The notes under the pieces were generated by a model. The model had not been told where the DNA came from and made no database searches. It worked only from the letters and a program-made list of their open reading frames with translations. DNA of 64,000 nt from Bedellia somnulentella (lineage: Eukaryota; Arthropoda; Insecta; Lepidoptera; Bedelliidae). Numbering within the stretch: position 1 is the stretch's first letter; each line of letters opens with the position of its first letter. Below, in pieces: positions 31,880 to 43,793 of the stretch. Where the stretch lies: NCBI GenBank assembly GCA_963576735.1, contig OY755175.1, positions 5,720,401 through 5,784,400 of the forward strand, written 5' to 3'. The position numbers were made by a program, and so were the translations under genes.

Positions 31880-32771
31880 AAAATAATAACTAAATAAAAA
31901 AATGTGGAATAATATGAAAATGTAAAATGCTTTATTACCTTTATATCTAAGTAATCAAAGTAATAGTAAGAAATTATGAGTTAACGCCAAACCAGACAGT
32001 TAAGTGCATTTTTCGTAATGTCGCAGATTTACGTTGGATAAGACGCGTTGTCGATTGAATTGGGTTATTTGTTGCCTTAAGATCATGTCTATTGAATATT
32101 TTATAGTGTATTTAGTTGATATGTGTCCTTTAAATTTGAGTATTTTCTAAGATTGTGTACTATTTTCACTGTTGGCAATCCGTAATAAATAATTAAATAA
32201 ATAAATAAATTTTATACACAATAATCATCCATAGCATAACATATTGCCCAAAAATATAACTCTCCTTCTAACTACAATGAATTAAAAGTTTGCATCTAGA
32301 CAATTTCATTTACCTCATTCGTCTCTTTTTATCTCAACTCAGCTTATTTTGCTGAGAAACATCACCGTGATTTTTTCAATATTAATATGCTGTATTTATT
32401 TAGAAAGCAGTTAACATTCAACTATGAAATAATTAAATATGGATATGTTTAAATTCATACTCAATAGGGATGCTTAGAAAGTAAACATTTTCAATGTAAC
32501 TTAAAATTATTTAAAACTTTATAGCTATCATTACTCATTATACTATTATATCTCATCTCATATCATACTATTATTATTCTCAATAGTCTCCACTGCCGCC
32601 ATGATTATAAATGATTTATAATAATTATTTCACATTTAAACGTAATAAGCTAAATATTTTCTAAGACTTTCACGATTGCACATTATAATTAAAACTTAAT
32701 TAATTGTTACTTAAATTTTGTGATAGTATTAATAATTTTATAGTACTGTATAATGACAAATAACACCTCAG
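31880..32771. other. Presumed intron DNA, AT-rich
   Basis: No coding or repeat signature apart from AATAAATAAATAAAT near 32195. Confidence 0.3.
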
Positions 32772-32860
32772 TCTTCCCGTGACCATGATAACTGAAAAGT
32801 TTTCGAAACGTCGGGCTTTAAAAACAATGTAATAACACGCGATTAAAATATCCAAAAGTC
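32772..32860 (+). repeat. Repeat I, copy 2
   Basis: Near-identical to 29422..29511. The text that follows copy 1 directly appears here only at about 32996, after an insertion. Confidence 0.75.
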
Positions 32861-32995
32861 AAAAAAAATAAAAATAAATAAAAATAAAAATCATTTATTT
32901 CAGGCTAGTAGCCCATATTTAGCCATTACATACAACACAAAATGAAAACTACAAAATAAAAATAAATTAAAATTATAATTAAGTTGTAAGTATAA
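32861..32995 (+). repeat. Small A-rich insertion inside repeat I
   Basis: Starts with AAAAATAAAAATAAAT-type simple repeat, then CAGGCTAGTAGCCCATATTT, and interrupts the repeat I sequence seen whole at 29422..29535. AAAAGT occurs on both sides and may be the target duplication. Its class is unknown. Confidence 0.5.
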
Positions 32996-33250
32996 AAGTT
33001 GTTTTAATTGTAATAAGCTAAATTTTAAATTTTTAGTCGTCTTTGACCTAAGAACTTTTACGACATCATAAACTTCAGTATGTTCTTCAAAAGACTAACT
33101 TTTACTTTGACACCAAGCCAATCATAGTCTAGAAATATCGGGTTCTTTCAAAGAAAGATTAAAAGTTATAAACCTGCGACGTGAAATAGGAAAGTTTCTA
33201 CAAAATTTCTTTTTTGAATGGTACTTGTGGATAGAAAAGAATAAATATAG

Positions 33251-33355
33251 CATACATACAATATACTATATAAATCCCAAAAATAGGTAGACGATGTTTA
33301 ATTAAAGTTGTTGGTGATGGTCTCCAACCGTCCAACAATAATTTAAAAAGGCCTA
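33251..33355 (-). repeat. SINE A, internally deleted copy
   Basis: Antisense; CATACATACAATATAC, TATAAATCCC, GTTGTTGGTGATGG, TCTCCAACC and TTTAAAAAGGCC in the SINE A order, with the middle missing. Confidence 0.55.
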
Positions 33356-33359
33356 CAGG

Positions 33360-34380
33360 CCACAGCTAAAGGAAATAAAATCTTTGGAAAGTGTAAACAA
33401 AGATTGTGCAAGCTGAATTCCTTTATTCTATTTAAAGGCGAGAGAGTTGACCACAATAGAAATTACTACGTACTAAACATATTTGATAAGCTTTAGGTAA
33501 CACCCGCCAATCTCCACCGCCACACCTCCTCGTTCAAACTTCAAACCACAACACAGTTGTGGCTGATTGACGGCTCATTTCAGGTATCAAACCAGAGCTA
33601 CCGAAATTGATGTTTACGGTAAACCTAAAGGGTTGTCAACCAGTTTTATCTAACACTAGTTAAATCTACTATATTGTATGCATTCAGCACAGACTCAATT
33701 TGTGGTAGTTCCATATCACAAAATTATTCTAACATTACACGCAATTTGCATATGAAAATGTGCTGATTTTCCTCTATTGAAATAGGAGTCTCGCGCCACC
33801 CCTGAAAACACGCGCAGAGCACGACATGTCAAAGTTGCTCATTCAGTCGTAACGAACATGGAATATTAAACAGTGTTAATACGAAGTTATGAACAATAGG
33901 AGCTATGTACCTAGTGAATAAGTTAGCAATAGCAAATAGTAGGCGTAGCTCGTAGGTGGCATTTTTTATTGCTGTAATATCAAACATTAGTTCAAATATA
34001 CAAATGTATAATTCACAAGATTGGCATTTACTATGTTTAGAACCTTTTAACTGAAGGCTCTCATATTTTATATTATATTAAAAAGCTTAAATAAGCTTAT
34101 ATCAAATTACCGTAGATGAAAGATTTTAAAGTCTTATTTTACAAGTTATACCTTGAAATAAGATACAACATCGAAATCGATTGTTACATTGGAGATTAAA
34201 TACTATCAGCTGAGTATTGAATATTGATATAAAATATTAACTGTCTAACAACAATAAAACGCTCTTTTGCCTTAATATAATCCATCAGTATTTACGTTTG
34301 CAGCTTTCTAGTCATGTGTAAGTTATATGCGCTTGTTTGGCCCGTTAATATATGTTTAGTTATTTACTCATTTTACTGAA
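33360..34380. other. Presumed intron DNA; repeat-like patch and a possible promoter-like patch
   Basis: 33490..33610 has the style of a dispersed lepidopteran repeat (AATCAGCCACAACTGTG on the - strand), but no second copy is in the window. 33790..33860 is GC-richer and includes an arthropod initiator-like TCAGTC at about 33843. Neither is firm. Confidence 0.3.
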
Positions 34381-34436
34381 GCTGTGGAGTGTCGGCTTTG
34401 TATTTCACTAAGCATTTCTTCCAGCGGGTGTCACAA
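34381..34436 (+). repeat. SINE A, head fragment
   Basis: GCTGTGGAGTGTCGGCTTTG and TTTCTTCCAGCGGGTGTC only. Confidence 0.55.
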
Positions 34437-34699
34437 GGTACTTTTACACATATTAATTTATTACGCAAAATTGGTTTATAATAATTAAATTCGATTAAAG
34501 GAGGATGGGCATTTTGGTCCCCATGTTGAATGTCTCTCAATTAAAATGAATCATATATCATTCTAAAGCCATATTAGTGTAGAAAAATAAAGACTACGGC
34601 AGCAATCTTATTAGAGCTGCCGATTTTGATGTACAGTTTTTCAATCTTGATTTCGTTCATTTTGTGAAATTATGATAATTCATGCTTCTGGTGTAACTA

Positions 34700-34929
34700 A
34701 GGGCCAGTTTTTTGATCCTTAGTTAAAAATATAACCATTTGTTACATTGACGTGACATTGACTATAGTTAAATGACTAACCAGTAGTCAAATCGTAAATC
34801 CATTTTGGTTCGAAATTTGACATTAGTTACTCTAACCACGGGTCAAAAAATGCATTTTGCTGATATCTAACTAATAGTTACGATATTTAACAAATTGTTG
34901 AGTTAACTACGGATCAAAAAACTGGCCCT
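34700..34929. mobile_element. 230-bp MITE with TA flanks
   Basis: Ends AGGGCCAGTTTTTTGATCC and, reversed, AGGGCCAGTTTTTTGATCC, with TTAGTTAA-like continuation on both sides. TA dinucleotides flank it (34698..34699, 34930..34931). It has no coding capacity. The TA target suggests a Tc1/mariner-mobilised MITE, though TTA/TAA alternatives cannot be excluded. Confidence 0.75.
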
Positions 34930-34931
34930 TA

Positions 34932-35711
34932 GGGCCTTAGTAATTATGTTACACTTAAAACATCTCAATGCTGAAGCGACATTGTAAAAACTGTCAAAGT
35001 TTTCAATAAATTCGGTATGCAAAGTTTTTTTTTTGGTATTTATCAAATATTTTTATTTGATAGTAAACACGAAAATAGAAGACTAATTTTCCATTTAAAA
35101 TGAGTAATTGTAAAGTTATGATTTTTTAAAGATTGTTCAAATTTTGTACTTAATGACGTCATCGATCGATAAAATCACGTAGCAACATGCAAATGAAGCG
35201 AAATGTTTTATACAAATGTTGCTGATTGCAAAACATATCACGAATTTGTGATGTCAAATGAAATTATTACGATATTTCACTAAAGAAACCTATGATTTTC
35301 GATATTTTATTAATAAACTGCAAAACAACATTGAAGGTCAAACACTGTTACAGTTTTTTGATAAAATAACAGTCATCATAGCTTCAATTGATATAATTTC
35401 AAGAAAATATTGTTTATAATAACCATAATATCTCGAAATGGTTTTGTAATCAGCATCACTTAAGTAAAATTTTGCATACCGAACTGTCATAATTACATCG
35501 ACAATTTATCAAAAACATGGAACAAACATCACGAAGTCCTGTCACAAAAAAACTTTTAAAGCAATCTTTCTCAAAAACGGCAGCAAATTAGGAAAAGCGC
35601 TTTGGTTATTTTTATTGTACAAAAAATAACCTTTCCAACGACTGGACTCATCCTGGCTGTTGCTGGGACCAGGTGCCTTATATTTGTGCCCATCCTCCTT
35701 TAAAATACTCA
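34932..35711. other. Unannotated DNA
   Basis: No gene or repeat recognised. Confidence 0.3.
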
Positions 35712-35750
35712 TGCATACAGGCCTATACTCACGGCAATAATTCCAAAATA
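35712..35750 (-). repeat. SINE A, tail fragment
   Basis: ATACTCACGG, then CAATAATTCC: the last about 40 bp of an antisense copy. Confidence 0.45.
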
Positions 35751-35922
35751 ATAAGTTTCAAGATTTTGATCCTGTCCCTGTATTATGGTTATGGTTTCAC
35801 ACAATATTATATTCTCAACACACATAGCAGATTTCTCCATCGGGGGATTTGGGTGTTAATCCGACTCATCACACTTTTGCTAGAGGTTTAAACTCCACGT
35901 GTACGTCATTCATCATTTACAA

Positions 35923-36112
35923 CATACATATAAATACATATACTTACGGCTATAAATCCTTAAAAGGGGTAGCCAGAGCTGAGAAATTATAAATTCCTCA
36001 GCCACTTTTGGAAGTTGAGTGGGGAAAAGATGGTAAAATAAAGGTTGTTGGTGATGGGTGTCCGACCGCATCGCCCAAAAATCCCTTAAAAAGCCCCAAG
36101 TCCGTTACAAGT
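35923..36112 (-). repeat. SINE A, head-truncated copy
   Basis: Antisense; tail through AAAAAGCCCCAAGTCCGTTAC, after which the head is missing (word shown in part). Otherwise close to the common form. Confidence 0.75.
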
Positions 36113-36479
36113 AGAACATTCATTTACAAGTAGAATATTATTTTTATATCACTCATCATCATACATATTGTCAGGCCTTACGGGATGGTATTCAATACTA
36201 GAGAAATCTATAACCTCTACAAATAAAACTCTGTTTAATTAACTATCATTTCATATAATCAACACTATACTGTTCTACAATAACTACAGCAAATATGGTT
36301 CCGTAGCAAGTGGCTTTATACATACATTCAATAGCGTTACATGAAACACCTATGCACATTTTAATACATAGTAGTAGTGAAGCATTTAGGCATAAATATA
36401 CTATCTATACTTAAGCACAAGTATATATACACTTAGTAATTAATTCAATTAGCAATAGGTAGTTAATGTTATAACTTAC

Positions 36480-36569
36480 ATAATATCTTTCAAGCAGCAG
36501 TTCCTCTCGACTAGACAGTCAGAACTCGAATGACGCAGCTACTGGCACGTCACCCGTTTTAAACACTGA
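36480..36569 (-). promoter_or_regulatory. Possible non-coding first exon and initiator, perhaps of the lectin gene
   Basis: On the - strand, a GC-richer region has an initiator-like TCAGT (36569..36565). It is followed by about 85 nt without ATG and then a strong donor, TATTAT/GTAAGT, at 36480/36479. It lies on the same strand as, and 6.6 kb upstream of, the first lectin exon found. The link to that gene is inference; no coding exon between them was found. Confidence 0.3.
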
Positions 36570-36753
36570 GACAAACAACTCCGGTACGGTAGTGGGGGTT
36601 GCACGTGCGCATGCAGCTGCGTCACTCAGTAATACGATCTTTCATTTTCAAACTTATGAATTAAACTTGTAGTTATTCAAAAGTATATATTTAAGTATAC
36701 AATGATACATTATGTTACAAGTATTATCACCTTATATAAAGTGGTGATGACAA

Positions 36754-36987
36754 TATACTCACAGCTGTAAATCCCTAAAAGGGGTAGCCAGAGCAAAGGA
36801 ACTAGAAGTTCCTCAGCCACTTTTGAAAAGTTGAATGGGGAAAAGATGGTGAAATAATGATTGTTGGTGATGGGTCTCCAACCGCATCGCTTACAAATCC
36901 CGCAAAAGCCCCAATACCGTTAGTCGCCTCTTACGTACACCCACCGGAAAAAATGGGGTAGTGCTATTCCAAGCCGACACTACACAG
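36754..36987 (-). repeat. SINE A copy
   Basis: Antisense, full length, ending GACACTACACAG. Confidence 0.8.
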
Positions 36988-37208
36988 TGAATATTATTTT
37001 CTGTAAGGCAATATCCTCAAAAATTAATATTGGGATACACATAGTGGGGCTGACATGGCACTTCTTACTTTTTAAATTTGACAAAATAAACTTTGATATG
37101 ATATAGTTATATCTTGAAACAACTTCTTTTAAAGCTTAATACCGAAATCACCAAAAGACAAAAATAAATTACTTAAATTGATAAATATTAAGTTATGTAT
37201 TAAACTGA

Positions 37209-37346
37209 CGACCGATTTCTGAATTGAGTATTCCAGCTGAGAACAATTTAAGTATCGTTCTGTCGCATTGAAATCTTAACAACTGAATGAGACAAAACGA
37301 TACTTAAGTCGTTCTCAGCTTGAATACTCAATTCAGAAATCGGGCG
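37209..37346. mobile_element. 138-bp MITE, copy 2
   Basis: Same element as 2562..2699, same length, few differences. Flanks TGA at 37206..37208 and 37347..37349. Confidence 0.8.
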
Positions 37347-37349
37347 TGA

Positions 37350-39744
37350 AACCAAGACAAAGCGAGATTAATATAAATCAAAATAAAGTAGCTTCATAAA
37401 AACAATAAAAAACACAATTTCAAAATTTTGAGTCTTGATGAAGACATAGCACTGAATTTTTCCTTTTTTTGTAGCAATGTTTGTCCTGGCTAAGATTATT
37501 ACGTTACAGCTAGCCTGAAAGTAATTTACATAATCACTTAAGCACCACAGACACGACAGCCAAGTTCAATTAACATGGAGGATTTTTGTTTATTTTTAAT
37601 TTTGGTAGTATTTATATTTGATTACTGTCTGTTAGTTTACCTTTTTCGTTGTTGGTAAGAATGTATGTTAAGCACCTATAAGTTCATGAACATGAATGTT
37701 AATTGATTTCTCAAAAATGTTTACAATTTATCATATATTATACAGCAGTTTTGCTTTTTACAATAAGGTGCAGTTATAAAAATCTTGATTAAAACAATAA
37801 AACCTAAGATTGTTATCTCTTTTTTCTGTCAGTCATAACGTCAACGTATTTTTTTATTATTATGAATTGTTTTTATTTAATAAAATTGTAAATTAAAAAA
37901 AGTTGTATATTCCTTCCCCCTCGTTTTTATTCTGATAAAATAACTCGATTTATTAAACACGACTAGATATCATCGAATATCGAATCACCCAACTTGGGAG
38001 CCTTAACTAAGTTCGAAACTAGTTCAGCTAAGTGCCAACTTGGTCAGTCACGGGAACGGACTTGGAAATTTCGATATTTTACTTTGATCCGGCACGTTTT
38101 GCCGCCCCTGACTTATACCACACTCGTGAGAGCCGCTTGGCGTGACGCCAAACATTTCTAAGTCACTTTTCTTCTGCGACCAAGATCCTGACCACGGAGT
38201 CAATATTTGTGACGCCATTTAACTGTCCGTGTAACTGCTACTTAAATCTTATTTATGTTTCTACATTGCACGTTAGAGCTAGTTAAAAACAAAAGGAAAT
38301 GGTTATCTTTGTGTAAAACACTTCATTTAACTAGAATACTCGTCTGTTTTATTTGATTGGGTGTTTCACGAATGTTTATTCATAATTATGATTATAATTG
38401 ATGATTTTTCTCTAATTGGTATTATATTTCTAATGAGAGCTTTTGATGATAAACTGATATTTGTTCATATTCATAGACTTGGTTGATATTTTGAAATGTT
38501 AATGTATTTTGATGTAATTATTGAATTTTCTTGATATATTGCTGTAAAACTTCTTAATAAATAAAAAACATGATATTGCCAGTTTTAGAATGTATCTTGT
38601 CAGTTGGTTGGTAATAATACCATTTACCATACCATTACGGGCATCACATTGTTATAACCCGAGCCTAGATTTAGCGCGCGGCACTAAAACGCTGCGCAAC
38701 ATATATGATATTTGTATGCACAAGTCGAAGCCTTCCATTTTACAGCCAATATCGAAGCGCCCCTAAACTAAAATGCACTTTGGAAACGTGGCTTTTCCGC
38801 CATATGTAAATATTGTATCGTTACACATAGAGCGTTCCCTCGCCCCGTATAAAATGCACAATCGACCATAAAATAAATATCGGCAACAGTATTCCCAACT
38901 TGCTTTTAACATTAAAGCAGAGTATTTGTATTAATATTAAAGCTTTTTATGTTAGTTTAATAAAAGTAGAAATAAAAAGAAACGCGAAAAGAGTGAAAAG
39001 TATAGCTGTAGTTCTCGATATCAATACTAATTAAATGGATACCAATACCAAGACAGTGTAGTTTATTGAGAAAATATTCAGTCACATTATATAGCCTCAG
39101 CCATGTAAGTTTCATAATCATATTATGCGTAAAAACTACCATAATGTATAAACCAAAAATAGATAAATATATGCATTTGACAATCATTAATTTGAATAAA
39201 GAACAAGCTGTTTACAATTACTAATGCATATTGTTTTCTGGTGCACTCGTACCATTCTAACTACTAAAACAAATTCAAAAACTCTAAATAATCGTACACT
39301 CTGAACACAAAATGAAATCAGCTTGAAAGTCTCACTCGTCCTGTCCTATAAATAATGGCCGGATCGATAACCACTTGTCTTATTAACGGTCCCAACTAGT
39401 TGACTGATGATTCGATTACGTACGGAGTTTAATTAATCTAATTGGAATTCGAACGCACCCGCTGTCTGGGGAATGCTGAGTCGTGTCACGGCCGACCTCA
39501 ATGGTTCACTAATACTTTAAGCTGTGACTAAACTTGATGGCTGGAACTTACTCGTCTTTTGATCTAAGGTTCTGAGTATATTTGATTGATCTGATTCCAC
39601 TGAGATGACTACGGTTTAATTGGTTGATCACGTTACGAAGGAGATGGGCCTGCAATTAAGCACGATATGTGAAATGTAGTTCTTTCCCTATTTATATTCT
39701 GGTTTTTTAAACTAATATAGATACTCGATTAAATTTATTAAATA
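37350..39744. other. Gene-poor DNA with two GC-richer patches
   Basis: 37980..38290 and 38640..38890 are GC-richer than their surroundings. The second contains TATAAAA at about 38849 after CGCCCCG, a promoter-like arrangement on the + strand, but no exon could be tied to it. The remainder is AT-rich without recognised repeats. Confidence 0.3.
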
Positions 39745-40736
39745 CTAGTGGATCGGCCCAGCTTCGCACGAGTAGCGTTGGTTTTTAAATATCCGAGGTT
39801 TCTTCAATCACTGCTCAAAGTTTGTGATATTTAGCGCAATGATCGCGATTTTTAGCACACCTGAACAGTGTAGCTTTGAGATTTTGAATGCGCTTTAATG
39901 AACGGTTCAGTATCTCCGTTATTAAGCAAATTTTCTGTTTGAGTTGAAGTGGAGTTGAAAGCTATAAAGAATTTATAACAATCTAAACCAGAAACCATCC
40001 CGCGATGTATATATATATATCCTACAGATGCAACTACTGGCGCCATCTAGTATGTAATATGTAAGGATTTGGTTTTGGTCACGGCAGCGATGGCTTATTT
40101 CATGTATAATTTCGGTGTTTCTGTACCGATTTCTATGATTCTTTTTTTATTGAATAGGTTATAATGTCAACTTTTGTAAATTATGGATGTGTGAGAGTAT
40201 TATATACGTAAGAATAAACAAATATATTCAGAATGCTCCAAACTGCTAAGCTATCAGGAGTTACCCGTGTTATTGTGAGTCAACCATAAAAGATAGACGT
40301 ATGCTCTTGAGGGATATTTTTTAGTAAATTTTATGAAGAATATTTCCGTGATACATGATTTCTATGTAACTTTAACCATTAAGGATGCACACGCGACGGA
40401 AGCTTAAAAAATGGAGTAACTTCACCTGTTTTTCCAAAATTTGCCAAAATTCCCCTTCACTACTCTGTTGAAAAGTATACTATAATCTGCCCGGGAGTAT
40501 GAAAAATAATTGTGCCAAGTTTCGTAAAAATCCGTCGAGTAGTTGTTGTTTCCATAAGGAACATACAAACCGACAGACAGACAGACAGACAGAAAGACAG
40601 ACAGACAGACAGACAAAAATTTTACTGATTGCATTTTTGGCATCAGTATCGATCACTAATCACCCCCTGATAGTTATTTTGAAAATATATTTCATGTACA
40701 GAATTGACCTCTCTACAGATTTATTATAAGTATAGA
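39745..40736 (-). mobile_element. Helitron-like element, copy 1 (non-autonomous)
   Basis: In - strand orientation it begins TCTATACTTATAATAAATCT and ends GATCCACTAG. It sits between host A and T. It matches 46514..47478 along its length: CAGAATTGACCTCTCTACAG near one end, CTACTGGCGCCATCTAGTATG (word shown in part) in the middle and CCCAGCTTCGCACG near the other. It contains a CAGA/GACA microsatellite (40571..40616). TC at the 5' end, CTAG at the 3' end and A/T insertion are Helitron traits. A 3' hairpin is weak and no Rep/helicase is encoded. Confidence 0.75.
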
Positions 40737-41295
40737 TTGTTAAAATCTGGTAACTGTTGATGACCAAAGGAATAAATTATATGCCAAAGGGCTTTTCTTG
40801 TGCTCATTTAAAAAGTTATTTTAAATAAATAGGTCAGTTTCAAAAATCACCGGGGATATATAAATAGGCTTATGAACCATACAAATACGACCAGAATAAA
40901 AAAATATGATTTTTCATGATAGTCTTACTTTTACTTCAAAAATTTACTTCTTACTTTTTTACTCATAATTAAAATCAAATAATATGTAAAGTGAACCACA
41001 CCAGCAGAATTTTATTTTACACTTCTATTAAAAGATCAGTAACAACGAAATAGTACACAGTTTTTATGAAATATGCAAAAGTTCCGCACTGGTAAAATAG
41101 CAATAAAAAATATATTGCCAGTCGGTGAGTTTTAGGCTCCATGAAAATATGAACAGTTGTATTTTATGTACCTAGTCCAGGCTTTGAAACTCATACGAGC
41201 TAAAATTGCGAAATATATGAAAATTTTACTTTTGCAAAAATACATTTCACTTGAATTTGAGTTGACTTGGCCATGGGTTTGATGAGCTGACCTAC
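40737..41295. other. AT-rich DNA without a recognised feature
   Basis: Nothing recognised; short open frames only. Confidence 0.35.
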
Positions 41296-41466
41296 CTATA
41301 CTCAAGGCTTTAAATTCTAAAAACGTAGGCAGAGATTTATAATTTGAAATTCCTGAGCTACTTAAGGAAGTTGAGTGAGATGGGTCACCAACCACAGCCA
41401 CATCGCTCAACAATGATTTAAAAATACCCAAATCCCTTATTACCTTGTTTACTCTAACCACGCCGA
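41296..41466 (-). repeat. SINE A, degenerate copy
   Basis: Antisense; TATACTCAAGGCTTTAAATT, AAATTCCTGAGCTACTTAAG, GAGATGGGTCACCAACC in order. Confidence 0.5.
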
Positions 41467-41489
41467 TACTGATGAAGAGGGACAAATTA

Positions 41490-41645
41490 AAAACTCAAAC
41501 GTTCACACATTAAATCCCCAAAGGGGTTGGCAGAGGTACACTGTCCAAGCAAAACGTGGGTACTCTGAACATTAGGTGACAATGTCACATGGTGTTCAGA
41601 AGTATTAGAACCTCTGCCAACCTCTTCGACGTAAACGTTTGAGTA
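41490..41645. repeat. SINE B rearranged into a palindrome
   Basis: The left part (41490..41534) is an antisense SINE B tail: CTCAAACGTTCAC, then CCCCAAAGGGGTTGGCAGAG. It is followed at once by a sense SINE B 3' part (41535..41645) ending CCTCTGCCAACCTC..CGTAAACGTTTGAG. The two tails face outward and could pair. Confidence 0.65.
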
Positions 41646-41649
41646 TTAT

Positions 41650-43551
41650 TTATATTATGCGCTTTAATTATTCATACCTTCATTTTTAAATGCAATCAAT
41701 CTTACTCATCAGGTAAAAGCTTTATAAATAAAAGCTTTTATAATTCAGCTTTACAGTCGTAATCCTATTCAGTCATTAAATATCGTAAACCTTATAATAC
41801 CCGACACAATGTTTCACGATTAATTCAAATGGATTTGGAATTGTTAATTAAAATGCCTTAATCTGATTACGGAACATATCGAATCGTATTATATAACAAT
41901 ATTGCGTCTAAATTGTGTCTAATGTCTTTGAGAAATTTGGAAATTGCGCAAAAGGGCCTATAAGCTTAGGTAAGCGTTGTTTAGAAATGTTGGGAATTTC
42001 AGTTCAATCATAAACATTAAATTAATAATATTGTGCACTGATTCTTGTAGATTACTTGAAGTTTTTAAGACATTGTATATTATGTTTGTAATACAATTTC
42101 ACTACTTTTTCGTTTATAATGGTAATCATATTTGACCTAATTCATATGGGTTTGTATAGTCAAATAAAAGTTTTGTTTTAGTACTCAAGTGCAAGCAAAA
42201 TTTTCCATAACGCATTTATACAAATACAAACATAGGAATAATAAGGTAGTCGAAATAACGGCCCTAATATAATTTGTGGGTTATTTGATACAAATCGCGA
42301 TAGTTACTATTATTTATTTATTTATTTATTATTGAGTAAAACAAACAGCTCTTAATCTATTAACAAGCATTTTTAAATATAACAATGTATCGTGCCAATT
42401 ATATGTTGCACAAATTTCATTAAATAAACTGAGCATTAATTTGTAACAGAAATATGTATGGACAAATAAAATATAATTATTTTTCTCTAAAGTGTGTTTC
42501 ATGTGTGTTTGTGTGTGTGTGAGAGTGTGTGTGTGTGTATTCTTATACGTCTTATATATTTAATTAATAAGTAAGTTAACAGCTACAACACCAAATAGTA
42601 CTACATTCACATAACCAGAAAAAAATACTATTCGGTCCCTACATGGCAAAATACAGTCCTCTGGTAAAATACAGTTTTTATGTAAGAAAAGAGCACACCA
42701 GATAACAAATAAGCTTTTTCAATATCGAAGCCGAGAAAAGACGCACTTATCTGAATACCCAAGCTCCAAGATAAATATTTTGCGAATATATTTTTCTGAA
42801 GCCTATCTATAAGGGGTTTCCCTAAACACACATACTCGTAGAGCCTGTGCATCGTAAAGAAGATGTACGATCATCATTTATCTTTAAGCCGTTTTTATTT
42901 TAGACATGTTTGCTATTTCCGAGAAATATTTGAATAACCAATATTTTTTAATAACTTACTGATTTTTCATTTCGTTGGCGTTACAATTTCGACAAATTTT
43001 ACGTAGGTATGATTTATGTAGGGCTTTTGCCATTCTTTAACAATAATGGTAAACAAAGATAAAATGTTCTAAATAAACTACCAAGCATCTTTTCGGAATA
43101 CTAGAGTTGTATTTGTTCGATTAAAAAGTACTAATGAGGAAAACAAAAAATTACTAAATTATTTCCACTTACAATAAATTTTGACTGCATAATGTGTGTC
43201 TTCAAACGTAAAGCGAATACAAAAATGCGCCTATTAACAGGGTAACGGTAAAATAAGTCCCCACTTTGTATTCAGAGTATGTTAAAAGTCAATTCTTCAG
43301 AGCTCATTTGGTTCCGAATCGCTCTTAAAAGTAATGGTATACCGTAAAGAGGTTGAGAGGCTGGAGCCGTTCGCGATTCATGCTGCAGAATTAATGACGA
43401 GTAATAAGTCTACGAGTAAGGTGCCCATCCCTTACGCTGTATTCTGCTATGAATAATGTCTTGCAAATTATGAAAAAATACTACTATTAATTTTCTTTAT
43501 AATATTTTCAATAACCTTATTCATTTATTTTTTTTAAAGATTTTATTTATT
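41650..43551. other. Gene-poor DNA with a GT microsatellite
   Basis: AT-rich. A GT-rich simple repeat occupies about 42495..42540, and TTTA repeats lie near 42312..42335. 43270..43440 is less AT-rich, but no family signature was recognised in any frame. Confidence 0.35.
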
Positions 43552-43793
43552 GCCATGTAGTGCTGGCTTAGAATTTTACTACTCCTTTCTACCTCCGGGT
43601 GTCGTAAGAGGCGACACAGGGTACGGGGCTTTTTAAGTGGTTTTTGGGCGATGTGATTGGAGACCTATCACCAACGATACTTTATTTCCACCATCTTAAC
43701 CCTTATCAATTTCCAAATGTGGCTGAGGAATTTGTAGCTCTAAAGGTCCTGTCCTTTTTTGGCATTTATGGCCGTGAGTATGTGAATGTATGT
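43552..43793 (+). repeat. SINE A copy
   Basis: Sense; CATGTAGTGCTGGCTTAGAA through TATGGCCGTGAGTATGTGAA. Moderately diverged. Confidence 0.75.

Noticed and set aside
40571..40616. Microsatellite as an independent feature
   Set aside because: It is part of the Helitron-like element, since the second copy has its own version at the same place.
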